From assembly GCA_947311815.1 (NCBI GenBank), contig CAMZMA010000228.1, forward strand, positions 1 through 9,288: 9,288 nucleotides of DNA. The letters are read 5' to 3'. The notes under the pieces are model-generated. The model did no database searches and was not told where the DNA came from. It saw only the letters and a program-made list of their open reading frames with translations. Shown in pieces: positions 6,607-9,288 of this stretch (the stretch's first letter is position 1; each line of letters begins with the position of its first letter). This DNA comes from an uncultured Flavobacteriaceae bacterium. GTDB taxonomy: Bacteria; Bacteroidota; Bacteroidia; Flavobacteriales; Flavobacteriaceae. The position numbers and the translations under genes were made by a program.

Positions 6607-7608
6607 ATGTTTAAAGATAAAACACTATTAATAACAGGAGGAACAGGGTCTTTTGGAAACGCTGTTTTAAATCGTTTTGTAGATTCTGATATCAAAGAAA
6701 TCAGAATTTTTTCAAGAGATGAAAAAAAACAAGATGAATTACGAAGAAGAATAGCCAATACAAAAGTAAAATTTTATATTGGTGACGTAAGAGATTACAG
6801 GTCTGTTGAAACAGCCGTTCGTGGAGTAGATTACATATTCCATGCAGCAGCATTAAAGCAAGTACCTTCATGTGAATTTTTCCCTATCGAAGCCGTAAAA
6901 ACAAATGTGTTAGGCACAGAAAATGTATTAGAAGCAGCTATACAAAACAATGTAAAAAATGTTGTTGTATTAAGTACCGATAAAGCCGTATATCCTATCA
7001 ATGCAATGGGAATTTCAAAAGCAATGATGGAAAAAGTATTGGTTGCAAAATCAAGAAATGCAGGAAACACCATTATTTGCGGAACACGATATGGTAATGT
7101 AATGGCATCAAGAGGTTCGGTAATTCCATTATTTGTTGAGTTGATGAAAGCAAAGAAAGATTTGACATTAACAGACCCAAATATGACTCGTTTTATGATG
7201 ACATTAGAAGATGCAGTAGATTTAGTTCTTTTTGCTTTTTCAAACGCTAATGCAGGAGATATATTTGTTCAAAAAGCACCAGCAGCAACTGTTGAAGTAT
7301 TGTCAAAAGCACTTATAGAATTATACAATTCATCAAGCAAATTAAAAGTAATAGGAACACGTCATGGTGAAAAACTCTATGAATCATTATTAACAAGAGA
7401 AGAACGAGTAAAATCGGAAGAGTTAGAAGAATACTATAGAATACCTGCGGATAATAGAGATTTAAATTATTCCAACTACTTTTCAGAAGGAGAAATGGAC
7501 ATGAATAAAATAGAAGATTACCATTCTCATAATACAAAAAGATTGGATGTAGCAGGAATGAAAAAGTTACTGTTAAAACTAGAAATGATTCAAGAAGATA
7601 TAAATTAA
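6607..7608 (+). CDS. fnlA: UDP-GlcNAc 4,6-dehydratase/5-epimerase (CapE/FnlA/WbjB family)
   Basis: A 333-residue extended short-chain dehydrogenase/reductase of normal family length. The N-terminal Rossmann motif is TGGTGSFG (10-17). The NNVKNVVVLSTDKAV strand leads into PINAMGISKAMMEK, where the usual SDR Tyr is Met134 in an M-x-x-x-K arrangement with Lys138. That substitution is characteristic of CapE/FnlA/WbjB and separates them from PseB, which keeps Tyr. The enzyme converts UDP-GlcNAc to UDP-2-acetamido-2,6-dideoxy-L-arabino-4-hexulose, the first step to UDP-N-acetyl-L-fucosamine. It acts in the cytoplasm with NADP+ as a recycled cofactor. Conserved GTRYGNVMASRGSVIPLF and LTDPNMTRFMMT segments support the family. 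The gene opens a compact operon and is followed 6 bp later by a cupin gene and then fnlB. Its DNA is clearly less AT-rich than the membrane-protein genes (23 G/C in 7081-7140), as expected of a conserved cytosolic enzyme. Confidence 0.92.
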   Translation: MFKDKTLLITGGTGSFGNAVLNRFVDSDIKEIRIFSRDEKKQDELRRRIANTKVKFYIGDVRDYRSVETAVRGVDYIFHAAALKQVPSCEFFPIEAVKTNVLGTENVLEAAIQNNVKNVVVLSTDKAVYPINAMGISKAMMEKVLVAKSRNAGNTIICGTRYGNVMASRGSVIPLFVELMKAKKDLTLTDPNMTRFMMTLEDAVDLVLFAFSNANAGDIFVQKAPAATVEVLSKALIELYNSSSKLKVIGTRHGEKLYESLLTREERVKSEELEEYYRIPADNRDLNYSNYFSEGEMDMNKIEDYHSHNTKRLDVAGMKKLLLKLEMIQEDIN

Positions 7609-7614
7609 ATTAAT

Positions 7615-8037
7615 TTGAATCCAAAACTCATTAAAGGAGGAATACACAACGATAGTAGAGGTCAGATAGATTTTGTGAATGATTTGGACTTAACAGCAGT
7701 TAAAAGAATGTACTTCACAACCAATGCAAACACTTCTATAATTAGAGCGTGGCAAGGACATAAAATTGAATCGAGATGGTTTATTTGTGTTAGAGGGAGT
7801 TTTAAAGTTCAGTTAGTGGAAATAGATAATTGGGAAAATCCATCAAATAACTGTAAAAAGACCGAATATACATTAACAGAAAACAAACCAGAAGTATTAT
7901 ATATTCCGAAGGGCTTTTTAAACGGATTTCAGGCAATAGAAGATAATTCTAAATTAATGATACTATCAAATTATAAATTAAACGTAAATCCAAATGATAA
8001 TTACAGGTTTGATTTAACTAAATTTAATTGGAAATGA
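7615..8037 (+). CDS. Cupin sugar epimerase/ketoisomerase-like protein (RmlC/FdtA/WxcM-like)
   Basis: A 140-residue single-domain protein that looks like an RmlC-type jelly roll. It begins with KGGIHNDSRGQIDFVND, the RGxIxF/DRGxL pattern seen near the N-terminus of RmlC and related epimerases. The core follows: IIRAWQGHKIESRWFICVRGSFKVQLV (His49 in R-x-W-x-G-H-K), and then a VLYIPKGFLNGFQAI strand pair. These resemble dTDP-4-keto-6-deoxyhexose 3,5-epimerases and the shorter FdtA-type 3,4-ketoisomerases. A reaction on the 4-keto-6-deoxy-HexNAc intermediate made by the upstream FnlA is plausible from its place between fnlA and fnlB, but the exact substrate is unknown. The start is TTG 7615, 6 bp after the fnlA stop; the first in-frame ATG is at codon 31, inside the conserved fold. 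The stop overlaps the fnlB start by 4 bp (ATGA), which indicates translational coupling. Confidence 0.75.
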   Translation: MNPKLIKGGIHNDSRGQIDFVNDLDLTAVKRMYFTTNANTSIIRAWQGHKIESRWFICVRGSFKVQLVEIDNWENPSNNCKKTEYTLTENKPEVLYIPKGFLNGFQAIEDNSKLMILSNYKLNVNPNDNYRFDLTKFNWK

Positions 8038-9149
8038 TAAAAGTAGGAATCACAGGACAAGCAGGTTTTATAGGAAGACATTTATATAACTATTTAGGTA
8101 CAAAAGAGGAAATAGACCGCGTTTTTTTTAAAAGAGATTATTTTGAAGACGAATTACAATTAGAAAATTTTGTAAAATCATGTGACGTTATTGTGCATAT
8201 AGCTGCAATGAACAGGCATGAAAACCAACAAGTTATATATGATACTAATGTTGAGTTAGTTAATAAAATCATTAAAGCTTGTAAAAAAACAAATGCTGAG
8301 CCAAAAATTATATTTTCTTCCTCTACTCAAGAAAATCAAGATAATTTATATGGAAAATCAAAAAGAGATGGAAGATTGGCTTTTGAAAACTGGGCAAAAG
8401 ATACGGGTAAAATAACAACACTTATTATTCCTAATGTATTTGGACCATTTGGAAAACCGTTTTATAATTCGTTTATAGCAACATTTTGCCATCAAATCAT
8501 GGCGAATGAAACACCTACAATACACAAAGACGCAACAGTAGATTTAATATATGTAAATGAATTGGTTTCTTGTTTTTATAAAGAAATTATAAGTACATCA
8601 AAAGAAAAAATAAAAACAATTCAAATACCAACGACATCATCAAAAAAAGTATCAGAAATAGTAACCTTATTAACTGAATTTAAAAATGATTATGTTGAAA
8701 ATGGTAAAGTACCCAATCTAGAAGATTCATTTATTTTAAATCTATTTAACACCTTTACTAGTTTTATACCAAAAACATATTTTCCTAGAAAATTTGTACA
8801 ACACAAAGATCAAAGAGGAGCGTTTGTAGAAATAATGAGAGCAAATACCTCAGGACAAACTTCTTTCTCCACTACAGTGCCAGGAATTACAAGAGGGAAT
8901 CATTACCACACTAGAAAAGTGGAGCGATTTGCAGTAATAAAAGGAAAAGCACTAATTCAATTACGAAAAATAGATTCAGATGAGGTGTTTAATTACGAAC
9001 TAGACGGAGAAGAACCAGCCTATGTTGATATGCCAATATGGTATACACATAATATTAAAAATATTGGAGATACAGAATTAATTACTCTTTTTTGGATTAA
9101 TGAGCCGTATGATCCGAAAGATTCAGATACTTTTTTTGTAGAAGTTTAA
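8034..9149 (+). CDS. fnlB: UDP-2-acetamido-2,6-dideoxy-hexulose reductase/epimerase (CapF/FnlB/WbjC)
   Basis: A 371-residue two-domain enzyme close to the usual CapF length (about 370). I chose ATG 8034, which forms a 4-bp overlap with the cupin gene; an in-frame TTG two codons earlier is less likely. The N-terminal SDR domain has the nucleotide motif GITGQAGFIG (5-14), SSSTQ, and catalytic Y-x-x-x-K at Tyr106/Lys110 (YGKSK). The C-terminal cupin (about 255-371) has GNHYHTRKVERF with His290, His292 and Glu297, and a WYTHNI element with His339, the likely metal ligands. It ends in the family's DPKDSDTFFVEV tail. In CapF the cupin epimerises C3 of the FnlA product and the SDR domain reduces the 4-keto group with NADPH, giving UDP-N-acetyl-L-talosamine. 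FnlC/CapG then epimerises C2 to UDP-L-FucNAc. The last 103 bp of this gene include the left arm of an 88-bp inverted repeat. Confidence 0.92.
   Translation: MIKVGITGQAGFIGRHLYNYLGTKEEIDRVFFKRDYFEDELQLENFVKSCDVIVHIAAMNRHENQQVIYDTNVELVNKIIKACKKTNAEPKIIFSSSTQENQDNLYGKSKRDGRLAFENWAKDTGKITTLIIPNVFGPFGKPFYNSFIATFCHQIMANETPTIHKDATVDLIYVNELVSCFYKEIISTSKEKIKTIQIPTTSSKKVSEIVTLLTEFKNDYVENGKVPNLEDSFILNLFNTFTSFIPKTYFPRKFVQHKDQRGAFVEIMRANTSGQTSFSTTVPGITRGNHYHTRKVERFAVIKGKALIQLRKIDSDEVFNYELDGEEPAYVDMPIWYTHNIKNIGDTELITLFWINEPYDPKDSDTFFVEV
9047..9134 (+). repeat. Left arm of a perfect 88-bp inverted repeat
   Basis: These 88 bases, inside the fnlB cupin-coding 3' end, recur exactly as their reverse complement at 9201-9288. 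I compared the arms base by base and found no mismatch. The 66-bp spacer is 9135-9200. The coding sense belongs to this arm (residues from about 339 onward are normal CapF sequence), so this is the original copy and the right arm is the derived one. Confidence 0.97.
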
Positions 9150-9175
9150 ATATAACAAATGGTATTGTTATATTT
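9148..9175 (+). terminator. Small AT-rich hairpin after fnlB
   Basis: An 11-bp perfect inverted repeat (AAATATAACAA at 9148-9158, TTGTTATATTT at 9165-9175) with a 6-nt loop begins within the fnlB stop codon. It could be a weak terminator or attenuator between fnlB and the next gene, or an mRNA 3'-end stabiliser. There is no proper T-tract after the stem apart from its own TATTT end, and the stem has only two G-C pairs. The right arm also contains TATATTTG (9169-9176), which matches a -7 box but has no well-spaced TTG upstream. Confidence 0.3.
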
Positions 9176-9189
9176 GTAAAAATATTTAA

Positions 9190-9288
9190 ATGAAAAGAAT
9201 AAAAGTATCTGAATCTTTCGGATCATACGGCTCATTAATCCAAAAAAGAGTAATTAATTCTGTATCTCCAATATTTTTAATATTATGT
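9190..9288 (+). pseudogene. Probable start of fnlC/capG (UDP-HexNAc 2-epimerase), interrupted after six codons
   Basis: ATG 9190 lies 40 bp after the fnlB stop and opens a frame that stays open to the window end. The first six residues, MKRIKV, are what non-hydrolysing UDP-GlcNAc 2-epimerases of the WecB/FnlC/CapG family usually start with; a VGTRPE motif would be expected within the next dozen residues. After codon 6 the frame reads antisense fnlB sequence (SESFGSYGSLIQ and on), which is not an epimerase. FnlC is the expected third gene after FnlA and FnlB and catalyses C2 epimerisation to UDP-L-FucNAc. I infer that the true gene begins here and that the sequence switches to the inverted repeat at about 9201-9207. 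Six codons are thin evidence, so the identity rests mostly on synteny. Confidence 0.4.
9201..9288 (-). repeat. Right arm of the 88-bp inverted repeat, running off the window
   Basis: An exact reverse-complement copy of 9047-9134. It reaches the last base, so its true length is unknown. On the minus strand it encodes a fragment of the FnlB cupin C-terminus. The junction on the inner side carries AAAAGTA (9201-9207), which would fit both the expected fnlC start codons and the fnlB antisense sequence. That short microhomology is typical of template switching. Confidence 0.95.

Noticed and set aside
6831..7073. Open frame on the minus strand inside fnlA, with others inside the wzy, wzx and sulfotransferase genes
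   Set aside because: Each lies opposite a well-supported gene, has no family motif, and follows from low stop-codon density on the complementary strand.
6607..7608. PseB-type dehydratase (pseudaminic acid pathway) as the identity of the 333-aa SDR
   Set aside because: The catalytic position is Met134 in M-x-x-x-K, as in CapE/FnlA, and the downstream gene is CapF/FnlB rather than the PseC aminotransferase.
9047..9288. Terminal inverted repeat of an insertion sequence or a linear replicon hairpin end
   Set aside because: The repeated DNA is fnlB coding sequence, with no transposase, target-site duplication or telomere-like features; a fold-back chimera explains it better.

Overview
The window is a piece of a surface-polysaccharide (capsule or O-antigen type) biosynthesis locus, most likely from a marine-type Flavobacteriaceae member (phylum Bacteroidota). 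Three things point there: the very AT-rich DNA; start codons preceded by A-rich leaders with no Shine-Dalgarno match, including two apparent TTG starts; and short lipoproteins with Bacteroidota-style signal peptides. The genus cannot be fixed from the sequence.

Layout. The first 138 bases are the 3' end of a CysN-like sulfate adenylyltransferase large subunit. A tightly packed plus-strand block follows: lipoprotein A (155-682), a polytopic Wzy-like polymerase/ligase (693-1838) and lipoprotein B (1828-2313). One gene on the minus strand (2299-3447) encodes a second, unrelated-looking Wzy_C/O-antigen-ligase-type protein. It converges on lipoprotein B, with overlapping stop ends and a shared AT-rich hairpin, and diverges from the next gene. 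The plus strand resumes with a Wzx-type flippase (3473-4699), a third Wzy-like protein (4692-5786) that is a clear paralogue of the first, and a PAPS-dependent-type sulfotransferase (5783-6568). After a 38-bp gap comes a more conserved, less AT-rich sugar-nucleotide operon: a CapE/FnlA-type UDP-GlcNAc 4,6-dehydratase/5-epimerase (6607-7608), a small cupin of the sugar-epimerase/ketoisomerase type (7615-8037) and a CapF/FnlB-type reductase/epimerase with a C-terminal cupin (8034-9149). Six codons that look like the start of fnlC/capG follow.

How the genes fit together. FnlA, FnlB and the expected FnlC make UDP-N-acetyl-L-fucosamine, a common capsule and O-antigen building block. Wzx would flip lipid-linked repeat units and the Wzy-like proteins would polymerise or ligate them. 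CysN at the left edge plus the sulfotransferase suggest that sulfate is activated to PAPS and put on the glycan, i.e. a sulfated polysaccharide. No glycosyltransferase is present in the window.

The most unusual points are three Wzy/ligase-like proteins within about 5 kb, two of them paralogues that each follow a related lipoprotein gene, and an exact 88-bp inverted copy of the fnlB 3' end that runs to the last base and cuts off the putative fnlC after six codons. That second feature looks like a fold-back chimera at a contig end.
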